Positions 7,505 to 15,321 of a stretch of DNA of 49,869 nt are shown one piece after another. The notes beneath the pieces were generated by a model. The model was not told the DNA's origin and did not search any database. It saw only the letters and a list, made by a program, of their open reading frames with translations. Source of the stretch: Hymenobacter fodinae (GTDB lineage: Bacteria > Bacteroidota > Bacteroidia > Cytophagales > Hymenobacteraceae); assembly GCF_004745825.1 (NCBI RefSeq), contig NZ_SRLA01000009.1, positions 1 to 49,869 of the forward strand, in the 5' to 3' direction. The position numbers and the translations under genes were made by a program. How positions within the stretch are numbered: the stretch's first letter is position 1; every line of letters begins with the position of its first letter.

Positions 7505-8161
7505 TCAGGTGATGAACCCCCACTCCAGCACGTAGCGGATCAAGGCGGCCGAGTTGCGGGAGCCAGTTTTCTCCAGCAATTGCTGGCGTTGGCTGTCGAC
7601 CGTACGCTTGCTGGTGCACAACTGCGCGGCCACTTCCGACGTGGTCAAACCCTGAGCCAGCAGCTGCACGATTTCCCGCTCCCGCTGCGAAAGCCGCACA
7701 GCCGGCGAAACCAGGCACGTGGGAGTCGGGCGCGCGGAAGGAGCCGGACCCGCGGCGTGCAGGGCCAGCAGGCCAACCTCCGCGGGCAGGTACGGCCGGC
7801 CCATGGTGATGAGATGCAGAGCCAGCGTCAACTCCTCTGCCGAGGCCGTAGGCAACAGCACGCCGGCCGCGCCCGCCCGGAACAGATCCCCGGCGAGTGT
7901 CACATCAGCCTCGGCACAAACGACCAGTACAGCCAGAGAGGGGTACTGCTGCCGCAGGTAGCGCAGTAGCGGGTGGGTCTCACCCTCTCCCCGGGTAGAG
8001 CTGAGTAGGACGATATCCGTGGGCGTATGAGGCAACTGCTCCAGCAACTCCTGCTCGGTCCGTACTTGGCCTACCAGTTGCACCGTAGGTAGCGACGCCA
8101 AGAGCCGGCGCCAGCGACTGCAAATATGCGGAAGACCATCGACCGCCAGGACTCGAACCAT
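7505..8161 (-). CDS. LuxR/NarL-type regulator with degenerate receiver
   Basis: About 218 residues from the ATG at 8161. Residues 1-120 have the receiver fold, but the acidic pocket is lost and the phosphoacceptor position is Ser54 (DIVLLSSTRG instead of LLD). It is therefore likely a pseudo-receiver not switched by phosphate. Residues 150-215 are an intact LuxR-type helix-turn-helix (LSQREREIVQLLAQGLTTSE), so it should bind DNA. The ATG at 8161 is chosen because MVRVLAVDG begins the receiver strand; the frame is open 21 codons further upstream. It lies just upstream of the BLUF gene on the same strand, which suggests light input by protein contact. Confidence 0.82.
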   Translation of the reverse strand: MVRVLAVDGLPHICSRWRRLLASLPTVQLVGQVRTEQELLEQLPHTPTDIVLLSSTRGEGETHPLLRYLRQQYPSLAVLVVCAEADVTLAGDLFRAGAAGVLLPTASAEELTLALHLITMGRPYLPAEVGLLALHAAGPAPSARPTPTCLVSPAVRLSQREREIVQLLAQGLTTSEVAAQLCTSKRTVDSQRQQLLEKTGSRNSAALIRYVLEWGFIT

Positions 8162-8460
8162 GAGTAACAGGGTAGAAAACAGAATAGGCCAGTGACCCGT
8201 GGGGGGCGGGAGTGGTTGCAGCAACTCGGGTAGAAGTACCGGCTAGCACGCTCATGACGGTGGGAAGTAGGTGGTTTCCTCAAAGCTCTCGTTAACCGGC
8301 CCCGTCGGCTGCACAACAGGCTCCCACCGGCATGTCGTCCACTGGCCGGGCAGTTCCCCCACCACAACTAGCCCCGCTGGCAGGCGTAGGTAGGTGTATC
8401 CCAGGCCATATATGCCGGCCGGGGACCTACCCTAAGCCAAAGTATATGAACTAGATCATC

Positions 8461-8685
8461 GTGGCACAGTTTGACTCGGTGGCCCACGCCCACCATGGGC
8501 TTCGGCAACTGCTCGACACCGGGTTTAGCGCGGAGCAGGTGGCGATAGAGAGCACCGACGGCAGCGCTCCCGGTGGCCCGGCCGCTCACATAACCGTGCA
8601 TGCTGAGACGGCGGCTACCGCTCACCTCGCGGCCTCGATCTTGGACTTAGCCGGCGCCCTCGACGTGCGGGCGCACCCTGCCTGA
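8461..8685 (+). CDS. Small YflT-like (general stress 17M-like) protein
   Basis: A 74-residue protein beginning at a GTG. The pattern AQFDSVAHAHHGLRQLLDTG followed by AITVHA-like strands and a final ILDLAGALDV helix resembles the YflT/general stress 17M-like fold, usually AQFDS..EA...L...GF....I and a closing GA.DV. Family members are stress-associated but biochemically undefined. It lies divergently from the light-sensor pair and converges with the next minus-strand gene. Assignment is by pattern only. Confidence 0.55.
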   Translation: MAQFDSVAHAHHGLRQLLDTGFSAEQVAIESTDGSAPGGPAAHITVHAETAATAHLAASILDLAGALDVRAHPA

Positions 8686-8696
8686 GGCCACCACGC

Positions 8697-9023
8697 TTAC
8701 GAAGATGAGGTGCCTGATGCCACCGCGTGGCGGGGCAGGTGATGGAGCACACCGGCGAGTAGGGATTGGCACTCATGCGGTTGCAGGGCCTCAAACGCTT
8801 GTCGGGCACTCGCCAGCGTGGGGTACCAGTGGACCGCCGTGCGGGTTCGGGTCGGCACGGTACTGCCGGCAATGGGCTGCAGCGTATACTCGATGGCCGG
8901 ATAACGGCTTGGAACGAGCCCGGTGCGCAATAAGTGAGGATGCAGGGTAATCGTAAGCACGTGCTCGTGCGCGCGATAAGTCTTGCGGGCGTTGGGGCGG
9001 GCAACCGGTCGACGGTGGACCAT
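8697..9023 (-). CDS. Hypothetical protein
   Basis: A 108-residue basic protein of unknown family. The clearest segment is WYPTLASARQAFEALQPHEC, a short helix-rich unit seen in small regulatory or stress proteins but not diagnostic. There is no signal peptide or membrane segment. It ends 11 bp from the convergent stop of the YflT-like gene. Confidence 0.45.
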   Translation of the reverse strand: MVHRRPVARPNARKTYRAHEHVLTITLHPHLLRTGLVPSRYPAIEYTLQPIAGSTVPTRTRTAVHWYPTLASARQAFEALQPHECQSLLAGVLHHLPRHAVASGTSSS

Positions 9024-9241
9024 ATGGATACAACGAGCTGTTTAGAGCCGATAGTAATACAGGGGAATAAGATAGCTCACCTAAAGTAAGCAGACAACCG
9101 ATGCCCCCAGTGAGGGGGCAACAGGTACGAAGCAATCTCAGTGCTGGATTGCTAAGGCATGAGAATCGTTACGGCTATGGAAGAGAAATGCTCTAGCCTT
9201 GCTCCAGACCCTACCGGATCAGGAGCAAGTTCTGATGCCCC

Positions 9242-9373
9242 TTACTTGTTGGCGTTCATTTGCCGGTGCATTGTGGTAGCCCGTTGCAAATAGTCCTGTA
9301 CGAGCTCCAACTGCATCTGCTGCCGGCGTTTATTCAAAGAAGCTAGGTGCTCGGTGGGGCGGTCGAGTTTCAT
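9242..9373 (-). CDS. Possible 43-residue helical protein
   Basis: A short frame from ATG 9373 to TAA 9242 encoding a charged, heptad-like helix (LASLNKRRQQMQLELVQDYL, then a methionine/glutamine-rich tail). It overlaps the start of the plus-strand hydrolase relic. Too short to classify; the regular amphipathic pattern is the only support. Confidence 0.3.
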   Translation of the reverse strand: MKLDRPTEHLASLNKRRQQMQLELVQDYLQRATTMHRQMNANK

Positions 9374-9529
9374 CCCGTGAAAGGGGCCGGGCACTTCTCG
9401 TTTCTCGTTCCCTGTGGCCTGCTAGCCCCGCCGCAGTTGTGCGCCGAGCAAGGGTCGTTTGATCGACCATCCTTCCATCGGAGCATGAATGCCAGCGTGA
9501 TTGCGTTTTTTGACAAGAACCTCCGGTAA
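9347..9529 (+). pseudogene. Remnant of an alpha/beta hydrolase (C-terminus only)
   Basis: The frame encodes PVKGAGHFSFLVPC, then PPQLCAE, FDRPSFHRSMN and a final AFFDKNL. This is the typical last 55 residues of a dienelactone-hydrolase/chlorophyllase-like alpha/beta hydrolase, including the catalytic histidine in GAGHF. The nucleophile elbow and everything upstream are missing and a stop codon precedes the homology. It is therefore a truncated relic, probably left by a past rearrangement. Confidence 0.55.
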
Positions 9530-9705
9530 GTAGTAGCTAGACAGGGAAGAGCGAATCCTTTGCATGCGCTCTTCCCACCGTGGCAATGGCCTCGAGGTCT
9601 TGCTATGCTCTGCTGCGAGGAACAGAGGACGGAAAAACGGTCTCAGGTAGTGTATCTTTAGCCTATCGCACGGTAAGTCACCCAGCCGGCCTTGTCTGAA
9701 AAGAC

Positions 9706-9737
9706 GAAGCCCCGGCTGTTGACGCAACCGGGGCTTC
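9706..9737. terminator. Hairpin, GC-rich 10-bp stem
   Basis: GAAGCCCCGG and its perfect complement, separated by 12 bases. The minus-strand side is followed by CTTTTC, a modest T-run. Confidence 0.55.
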
Positions 9738-9777
9738 AGGAAGTGGGTGGATCTAGCACCCTTACTCCCAAGCGAAA

Positions 9778-9906
9778 ATGGGTAAACGTGCGAAAGCGAA
9801 ACGGACCGATGAATGCGGTTGGTTTCGTGTCTCCTTTGAGCTGTGTAAGACAGCCCTGGGAGCGGTAATCCGAGCAGTGGTCTCTCACTGGCTGGATCGC
9901 CATTAG
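9778..9906 (+). CDS. Possible 42-residue basic protein
   Basis: ATG at 9778 to TAG at 9904-9906. The peptide starts MGKRAKAKRTDE and continues with an amphipathic WFRVSFELCKTALGAV helix. It sits exactly between two terminator-like hairpins (9706-9737 and 9912-9945), a layout that supports an independent small gene. The minus-strand frame over the same bases has no such support. Confidence 0.4.
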   Translation: MGKRAKAKRTDECGWFRVSFELCKTALGAVIRAVVSHWLDRH

Positions 9907-9911
9907 GAGGT

Positions 9912-9945
9912 AGCGGGTCGGACTGTGGTTCGGCCCGCTATTTTC
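9912..9945 (+). terminator. Rho-independent terminator after the 42-residue ORF
   Basis: AGCGGGTCG pairs with CGGCCCGCT (one G-T wobble) across a 10-base loop and is followed by ATTTTC on the plus strand, 5 bp after the stop. Confidence 0.6.
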
Positions 9946-10083
9946 TACCAAAAACTTCTTGTCAAATATACAGAGTATATCCACGTATAGTTTGCGATTG
10001 TATACTAAAAGTGAATTGCTTGAGAACAACTTGCGGGTTGACCTGCTAATTGTAGACCCTTTGGCGGGTAACGGGGGGGTACG

Positions 10084-10572
10084 TCAAGTCCTTTTGTGCT
10101 TAGCGGCTTTCCGGGGGCGTGGCTGGTTGGCGCTGTGCAAACTGTTCATCAAAAATTCCTCCATGCCACCCGGTGTGCGAAGTAATTCAGTGAAATCTGC
10201 GCCGCTGATACGGCATGTAAAAATAGTCCGTCGGCTATGGGCGGAAATCATAATTCCCTGGTCGAAGGTGTCTATCAGGTAAACTCCCCAGCCCTGGTCG
10301 CGCCAGGCCTGCCACTGGGAGGGATAGTCATAAATGGATACCACACGGGATGGTTGAATACAGACAACTTGTGTAGCTCTATCAGCAGTAAGCAGCAATA
10401 CCTGTTGCGTTTCCTGCGCCACTAAGCATCGTCGACTACGACGCACTTCCACTCGCCAGAGGAAAGACCGTTGGATAGGGGTGCCGTCCTGGTATTCCCA
10501 CCGAACTGCTTCTACCCAAGCTCCTTCAAGAAGAGGCTTGCCTAAGAGGTCACAGAAGATTTCAGCTGCCAT
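10084..10572 (-). CDS. Hypothetical protein, divergent from 10626
   Basis: About 162 residues from the ATG at 10572 (MAAEIFCDLLGKPL); a further 13 upstream codons are open but hydrophobic and unlikely. It is rich in tryptophan and beta-type segments (WEYQDGTPIQRSFLWRVEV), followed by a WQAWRDQGWGVYLIDTFDQG stretch and a basic tail. No family was recognised. It shares a 53-bp palindrome-containing intergenic region with the divergent gene at 10626, so the two are probably co-regulated. Confidence 0.55.
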   Translation of the reverse strand: MAAEIFCDLLGKPLLEGAWVEAVRWEYQDGTPIQRSFLWRVEVRRSRRCLVAQETQQVLLLTADRATQVVCIQPSRVVSIYDYPSQWQAWRDQGWGVYLIDTFDQGIMISAHSRRTIFTCRISGADFTELLRTPGGMEEFLMNSLHSANQPRPRKAAKHKRT

Positions 10573-10578
10573 AAAAAT

Positions 10579-10618
10579 AGTATTTGCTACTAATATTAGT
10601 ATATTGAACACAAATACT
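10579..10618. promoter_or_regulatory. Divergent operator region
   Basis: Contains the perfect 14-bp palindrome TACTAATATTAGTA (10588-10601) and an outer inverted pair AGTATTTG / CAAATACT (10579-10586, 10611-10618). Both lie between divergent starts at 10572 and 10626. A dimeric repressor could control both genes from here. Confidence 0.5.
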
Positions 10619-10625
10619 AACTATA

Positions 10626-10898
10626 ATGGCAAATAAATCTCCTATCCCGTTTCTGTTGGCCGCCCGACTTCTCGATGCCGGCGCCGAGCCACTGGTGTTT
10701 GAATTTCAGTCCGACCTATTCAACGACTACCCGGCGCATGTGAGCATCAGCCGGCTGGGCTGGCAAGCTATGGGGCCTAGTCAGGCTATCAGCTATGTAG
10801 TAGATCGCTACTTGCTGGAGCATCCTGAGGAGGGTGAGCGGGTGGGGCGTGAGGTGGTGACGGCATGCGTGCACCAGGCGCTGGGGCTACCGCTTTAG
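10626..10898 (+). CDS. Hypothetical protein
   Basis: A 90-residue acidic protein with no recognised family. It has a beta-rich first half (PLVFEFQSDLFNDYPAHVSI) and a helical second half with a DRYLLEHPEEGERVGREVV stretch. It is transcribed divergently from 10084-10572 through a shared palindromic region, and precedes the SecB-like gene by 51 bp in the same direction. Confidence 0.5.
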   Translation: MANKSPIPFLLAARLLDAGAEPLVFEFQSDLFNDYPAHVSISRLGWQAMGPSQAISYVVDRYLLEHPEEGERVGREVVTACVHQALGLPL

Positions 10899-10949
10899 CC
10901 TATTCACTAGACTTCTCGATAACTGATCTAAGTATCACACCAGCTTACT

Positions 10950-11495
10950 ATGTCCATCACCTTTGAGCCACACTTGGTTCCGGCCCCTGTATTCCAGCTT
11001 CAACCACTCACTTCTTATGTAAATGACTTCTGGCAATACTTAGACTGTGATAAGCAGCCCGCTTTAAAGGACATGCGTTTCCTGGCGGATGCCGTGGTCA
11101 TACCTGATGAACAGAACAGGAATGTGTTGACACTTGCGCTCTCTATCGAAGGATTTCAAGTAAAAGAAGAGGGAGCTACAAACCGGTTTATGGCTCTGGG
11201 TTGTGTTACCCATTTTATCATGGTGGATAATGACAACACAAGGCTTGAGTTTCCTCGGCTACTTGACATCGCGTTGCCACCCTTCAATATGGCACTTGGT
11301 ATAGTAGTCGGGTTAGCCCGTGGGCATTTACTGCCTCGCTTTCAGGGATCCCGATGGCCCAACTTCATACTTCCCATCATCAGTGTGCAGCAACTGAGCA
11401 AAGCCATGAAGCAACGCGACAAGTTGAGAGCTGATGGGGCCTTGGAGGAAACTCGGACAACGTCACAAGGGGAGAACTCTCCACCTAGTGAGTGA
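10950..11495 (+). CDS. SecB-like fold protein (possible chaperone)
   Basis: A 181-residue protein whose middle and C-terminal part follow the SecB pattern. A strand pair comes first (LTLALSIEGFQVKEEG then NRFMALGCVTHFIMVD). An LPP-type segment follows (IALPPFNMALGIVVGLARGH) and then NFILPIISVQQL, corresponding to the conserved RG helix and ILPxI strand. Length equals the SecB-like chaperones of toxin-antitoxin-chaperone loci. A HigBA pair lies 0.3 kb away on the opposite strand, which makes this reading more interesting. It is not proof, because the three are not one operon. It could also be an export chaperone paralogue or an unrelated beta protein. Confidence 0.5.
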   Translation: MSITFEPHLVPAPVFQLQPLTSYVNDFWQYLDCDKQPALKDMRFLADAVVIPDEQNRNVLTLALSIEGFQVKEEGATNRFMALGCVTHFIMVDNDNTRLEFPRLLDIALPPFNMALGIVVGLARGHLLPRFQGSRWPNFILPIISVQQLSKAMKQRDKLRADGALEETRTTSQGENSPPSE

Positions 11496-11497
11496 AG

Positions 11498-11728
11498 CTA
11501 GCGTGGTTTGGCCATATTCGTCTTTCTCGCTAACTCTTTTAAGCGTATCTTCTTAGGTGCTGACCTTTGTTCTTGTACTATATCTTCTTGCGCTATAGAT
11601 ACCTGCACATACGTGTCGAATGACAAATGACCTTTCAGGTGTGGTAGACGCTTAAGCAGTTCCTCATATTCTTGAAAGAAACGATCCAGAAGCTCAAGCT
11701 TGGTAGTAAAATCTTCGGCGAATGGCAT
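11498..11728 (-). CDS. Small hypothetical protein after higA
   Basis: About 76 residues from ATG 11728: an acidic helical N-terminus (FTTKLELLDRFFQEYEELLK), then a lysine/arginine-rich tail (APKKIRLKELARKTN). It begins just after the terminator that follows higA and converges with the SecB-like gene, 2 bp between stops. Family unknown. Confidence 0.45.
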   Translation of the reverse strand: MPFAEDFTTKLELLDRFFQEYEELLKRLPHLKGHLSFDTYVQVSIAQEDIVQEQRSAPKKIRLKELARKTNMAKPR

Positions 11729-11735
11729 ACAAAGT

Positions 11736-11763
11736 AAAAAGCCCAGCCTGTAAGGGCAGGGCT
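11736..11763 (-). terminator. Terminator after higBA
   Basis: On the minus strand AGCCCTGCC pairs with GGCTGGGCT (one mismatch) around CTTACA and is followed by TTTT, 24 bp beyond the higA stop. Confidence 0.7.
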
Positions 11764-11786
11764 GATAAGTCGATTCACTAGTCGGT

Positions 11787-12137
11787 CTAGGCTGCTTCCA
11801 AGATGAAGTCCCCCGGAATGCCCAGCTTGGCGTGAAGTCGCTTGGCAAAGTCTAAGTTCACGCCGCGCTTACCATTCAGGATCTCGCTCAAGCGGCTGGC
11901 CGGCACACCCAATAGAGTCGCTAGCTGTCCTTTGTTTAAGCGGCGCTCAAACATCTCCCGCTCGATGCGAGCAATGAGGGAATCGGGGTGCACAGGACGG
12001 TGGCCGTTGTCATTCTCGTAGGCGTTGACAACGTTGCCCAACTCCGTGATTTCGGTTAGGTTCTCGGGCTCATGGTCCACGAGATATTCCAGGCGCTGCA
12101 TAGCTGCCTGATACTCGGTTTCGTTTCTGATTTCCAT
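11787..12137 (-). CDS. higA: HigA-type antitoxin (XRE family)
   Basis: About 116 residues from the ATG at 12137; an in-frame alternative 9 codons upstream is possible. The N-terminus (TEYQAAMQRLEYLVDHEPEN) is the helical toxin-binding region typical of HigA, and residues 60-115 form a helix-turn-helix (GQLATLLGVPASRLSEILNG). It would neutralise the ribosome-dependent RNase HigB and repress the operon. It follows higB with about 55 bp between, in the reversed toxin-first order that defines hig loci. There is no hydrophobic C-terminal extension of the kind that makes HigA depend on a SecB-like chaperone. Confidence 0.88.
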   Translation of the reverse strand: MEIRNETEYQAAMQRLEYLVDHEPENLTEITELGNVVNAYENDNGHRPVHPDSLIARIEREMFERRLNKGQLATLLGVPASRLSEILNGKRGVNLDFAKRLHAKLGIPGDFILEAA

Positions 12138-12191
12138 GGTGCGGTCTTCTGTGAGTGGTTTCACTGACCTGATGGGAAGTGACCTGGTACC

Positions 12192-12488
12192 TCATACGGT
12201 GGTGATATCGGGTATACGATCGTATTCGGCATGGGTGCCGATGAACCGGATATACACCTGTTTGGCTGGAAAAAAGATGCGGACAATGAGGCGGTGGCGG
12301 TTATGCCCCACGTTGATGACCCAGCGGTCACCTCCTACATAGTCGGCTTTGGGTTTCCAGGCCCGTACGTCGGCCCCGTTGTTGAACTCGAGGGCTTCCA
12401 GGTCATTGAATATTTCTAATAGCTCAAGGGCGACAGAAGGATTCTGGATACCGTACTCGCGAAGGGCGCGTTTAGTGAAGACTTGCAT
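12192..12488 (-). CDS. higB: HigB-type mRNA interferase toxin
   Basis: A 98-residue toxin of the HigB_toxin family: opening MQVFTKRALREYGIQNP, middle strand DYVGGDRWVINVGHNRHRLI and the closing VYIRFIGTHAEYDRI, with the conserved GTHAEYD signature. HigB cleaves mRNA on the ribosome. It is the first gene of a two-gene operon with higA. The module would stabilise the plasmid by post-segregational killing and can act in phage defence. Confidence 0.9.
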   Translation of the reverse strand: MQVFTKRALREYGIQNPSVALELLEIFNDLEALEFNNGADVRAWKPKADYVGGDRWVINVGHNRHRLIVRIFFPAKQVYIRFIGTHAEYDRIPDITTV

Positions 12489-12722
12489 AAGCAGTCTGGG
12501 GGCTTTGGATTAGTGAAAAATACGGTCTTCATGTTGTACGATGTGTGTTAGCTCGGACAGTGTCTGCTGCACGCTGCTAAGTGACAATTAGGCTATTGGT
12601 CAGGCCTAGCCATATGGCCTTTGAATTCTGTATAGTGTCAGCTATATATGAATACACTACAAAGATAGTTCTTATTTACATAATTCAGAAATTATTTACC
12701 AAAATCAGAATGATATAGACCC

Positions 12723-12757
12723 AAAAAGCCCCGGTCAAATAGCCGGGGCTTTCTTTT
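12723..12757. terminator. Bidirectional terminator
   Basis: AAAGCCCCGG and its perfect complement around an 8-base loop, with A-tract before and TTTCTTTT after. It lies between the nuclease stop (12794, minus) and higB. Confidence 0.75.
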
Positions 12758-12793
12758 GGAGCTAGCTTACGTATGGCTGATGCCGACAATCAA

Positions 12794-14089
12794 CTAGTCT
12801 GCGCTCAACATAAAGTCAACGTCCTTTGTGTTTACAAGGCTAGTGTAACGATCTAGTACGCTGGCAAGCCTTAGTACCTCTTGTTGCAGTTTCTTGACTA
12901 GAGTGCCTTCTGCAATGGCGCTATAGAGGTCCTTCTCTGTAGTAGGGCCTGCCCACTCCCACCAGGGCCACCAGTCGGTGTGCTGACTTTTATCACCGAG
13001 CATTGACGCCAACTGTTCCGGTACACCAGTTGGAATGGGTTGTTCCACTGACGAATCGCCAGGGAACCAAAAGTTTTTGTCGAAGCGGATACCGTATATC
13101 AATCGTCCTTCATTGAGCTCAATCGCGATAGCGTAGCGTCCCCACAGCCAGCAAGCTGGTGCAGACGAGCTATTCAACAGAGTACGGCGCAGTAGAAAAG
13201 GGTTTCCGTCATCACCGTCCACAAAGCCTTTCCATTTCCAGTGCACTGCTCCTTCTATATCAGGTATCGTGCTACCTAGTTTTTGTGCCAGTTGGTCCCG
13301 AAGTCGATGCTTGAGAGTATCCAATGCACTGGCAATATCAAACGCAGTGTGCACATACGCCGGAATGGCTATGAGTGTCTTAACGACTTCCTTGTCTTGC
13401 ATGAGTTGAGCGGGCTTTGTGCTAGGGAAATTGAGCCACTGTTCTATCTGATGACGAAAATTCCCTAGAAATAATCGTAAGGATTCAGGATGCACAGCCC
13501 GTTGCCATGCATCAATTACTGTTAGGATAAAGCTCTGGTAAGTGATGTTGACATAATGGCCGCTCTTAATGAGGCGCCAGCGCAAGGAGGGACGCAAACT
13601 GTGAGACTGAGGTCGCCGCGGAATACTACTCAAGTAGACCAGAGCATAATGACGACCGTGACGCTGTTTGAGAAAGCGCCGGTACCGTGTTAACTGCCTG
13701 TGTTGATCGCCGGTCTTATCACGCGGTTTGTTCTCCACGCAGATAGCGAATTGCCGATCAACTGTAGTCAGCAGCAAATCGATTTGGCCTGTGTCCCCAT
13801 GGCGCCTTTCCGCTTCTACCGTCCAACGCGTGCGTGGCAACCGAGGCCCAAGCAGTGGCAGTTGGCGCAGGTGCTCAAAGAAGATGTCTTGAAATAGAGT
13901 GCCTTGGCCGTGCGTCTCGTCTGGATTGAGGAAGAAGGCCAGCATGTGTGTGGACGGCACTTCACTCCAAGCCATGAACCGGAAGGGCGTGAAGTCACGG
14001 GCGGTGTACTGATTGACGAGGCGATTTTCGTGCTCCACGCGTTGGGCGGTGGAGGCTACTGCCTGCAGGCAGGATAGTAAGGGATCCAT
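12794..14089 (-). CDS. PD-(D/E)XK nuclease-superfamily protein
   Basis: A 431-residue protein. Residues 45-75 carry the family opening (STHMLAFFLNPDETHGQG, then FQDIFFEHL), and the catalytic core follows at about 100-130: acidic residue in GQIDLLLT and ExK in CVENKPRD. This matches the PDDEXK_4-type nucleases common in defence islands. The second half is an unassigned helical and tryptophan-rich region (WWPWWEWAG), probably target recognition. It would cut DNA, but substrate and trigger are unknown. It stands alone between terminators, near HigBA and the restriction-modification gene. Confidence 0.78.
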   Translation of the reverse strand: MDPLLSCLQAVASTAQRVEHENRLVNQYTARDFTPFRFMAWSEVPSTHMLAFFLNPDETHGQGTLFQDIFFEHLRQLPLLGPRLPRTRWTVEAERRHGDTGQIDLLLTTVDRQFAICVENKPRDKTGDQHRQLTRYRRFLKQRHGRHYALVYLSSIPRRPQSHSLRPSLRWRLIKSGHYVNITYQSFILTVIDAWQRAVHPESLRLFLGNFRHQIEQWLNFPSTKPAQLMQDKEVVKTLIAIPAYVHTAFDIASALDTLKHRLRDQLAQKLGSTIPDIEGAVHWKWKGFVDGDDGNPFLLRRTLLNSSSAPACWLWGRYAIAIELNEGRLIYGIRFDKNFWFPGDSSVEQPIPTGVPEQLASMLGDKSQHTDWWPWWEWAGPTTEKDLYSAIAEGTLVKKLQQEVLRLASVLDRYTSLVNTKDVDFMLSAD

Positions 14090-14912
14090 ATGCTGAATAG
14101 AGGAGCCTAGTTAGGCAGAAATCTATTTGTTTACAGCCCTTGAACATACATATATGTGCCATCGCCATCTCAACTTGCTCATCGCAGCTTCCAGATCATC
14201 CACGCAGGCCCAGGTTTTAGCATAAAGAAAGTGTGCACCACTTTGTCCTATACATAAACTGCATTTCCAGCAAATCAGAGGCATATTTCACAAGGCGATA
14301 TGCCTCTATTGGGTCTAAATGGCCTATACCCTGTCCTATTCTTGGGATTACTTACTGTGTTTATTTGCTAGTGCCTTCCTACTCGCCCGAAGTAAAATAA
14401 AAACTTTCCGGTTGGGTCCCAACAGAAAGTGCCAATACAACGCGCAAACGCATTTTTTGAAAAGGACATATGCTTCCATGAGCTGCAAACGCATCTTTTT
14501 GGGTCCTTTACTTCGGACTATGAATAACATTGTTTTGTATATACACCACAGGATAACAACTGTATAAACGAAACCTCATGTTGCTATAACAAAATGAGAG
14601 AACTGCGTAGGTAACAAAGGGCCGGTCTCGGGCTTACCTTAGTAAGTATCCACTATGGTATTCACTAAAATTTTTGACAGAGTTTAACGGCACGGTACTT
14701 CTTTGCGTAAAAGTGGATATTACTCAAGTGTTGATGACAACCCAGTAATCTACAAGTACTAAAAATCTGCTTTTCTCATGTAGTATAGTTCACCACACGA
14801 GCTTCGATAGCACTAGGTGTTTTAGAAGCTAACCCGCGTGAACGCAAAAAGATCGCCCGGCAAGGCGATCTTCTGCGGCGGTATTACCCACCTTAATTCA
14901 TCCCTCGAGAAG
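14090..14912. other. Intergenic region, no supported gene
   Basis: About 820 bp of AT-rich sequence. It holds a GCAAACGCAT-YTTTTG direct repeat (near 14446 and 14486). An inverted repeat, AGATCGCC-CGGCAA-GGCGATCT at about 14850-14871, would act as a minus-strand terminator or sequester the start region of the next gene. Reading frames of 60-80 codons occur on both strands but overlap and have no coding character. Confidence 0.5.
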
Positions 14913-15074
14913 ATGAAAAAATTCCATTTTGAAGGACTAGCTCTCCTGATGCGAGAGGCTAGATTCTATGCCATGCTTTTGGCATTCTTTATTGTCGTCG
15001 CCATCCTGGCTTATCGACCTGATTTGTTGGTTACCATTTTGGTAGTTGGCAGAACCTTCCTTCCGAAACCATAA
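14913..15074 (+). CDS. Small membrane protein
   Basis: A 53-residue protein from ATG 14913 (MKKFHFEGLALLMRE). It has one clear transmembrane helix, FYAMLLAFFIVVAILAY, and a second hydrophobic stretch, LLVTILVVG. The charged N-terminus places it in the inner membrane. A terminator follows directly. No family was recognised; small proteins of this type sometimes act as membrane-active toxins, but nothing here proves it. Confidence 0.5.
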   Translation: MKKFHFEGLALLMREARFYAMLLAFFIVVAILAYRPDLLVTILVVGRTFLPKP

Positions 15075-15098
15075 CCAGCGCAGAGCGTCAGGTTGCTC

Positions 15099-15135
15099 AA
15101 GCCTTTACTCGTCTTTCAAACGGGTAAAGGCTTTT
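15099..15135 (+). terminator. Terminator after small membrane protein
   Basis: AAGCCTTTACTCG pairs with CGGGTAAAGGCTT (12 of 13) around a 9-base loop and is followed by TTG, 24 bp after the stop. Confidence 0.65.
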
Positions 15136-15321
15136 GCGATTGTAAGTACGGTAAGATATACTTACAATCATTACAATGTGTTACAAAGTGTAATACTTTT
15201 CTGCAAATTGATAGGTCTACAGTGGCGTTACTATCTGCCTAATTTCTTGTAAAAACTAAGCGTTATTTTACCGAATATGGAGGCTGGTTTTTTACTTAAA
15301 AGCACCTAGTTATAAGCATTC

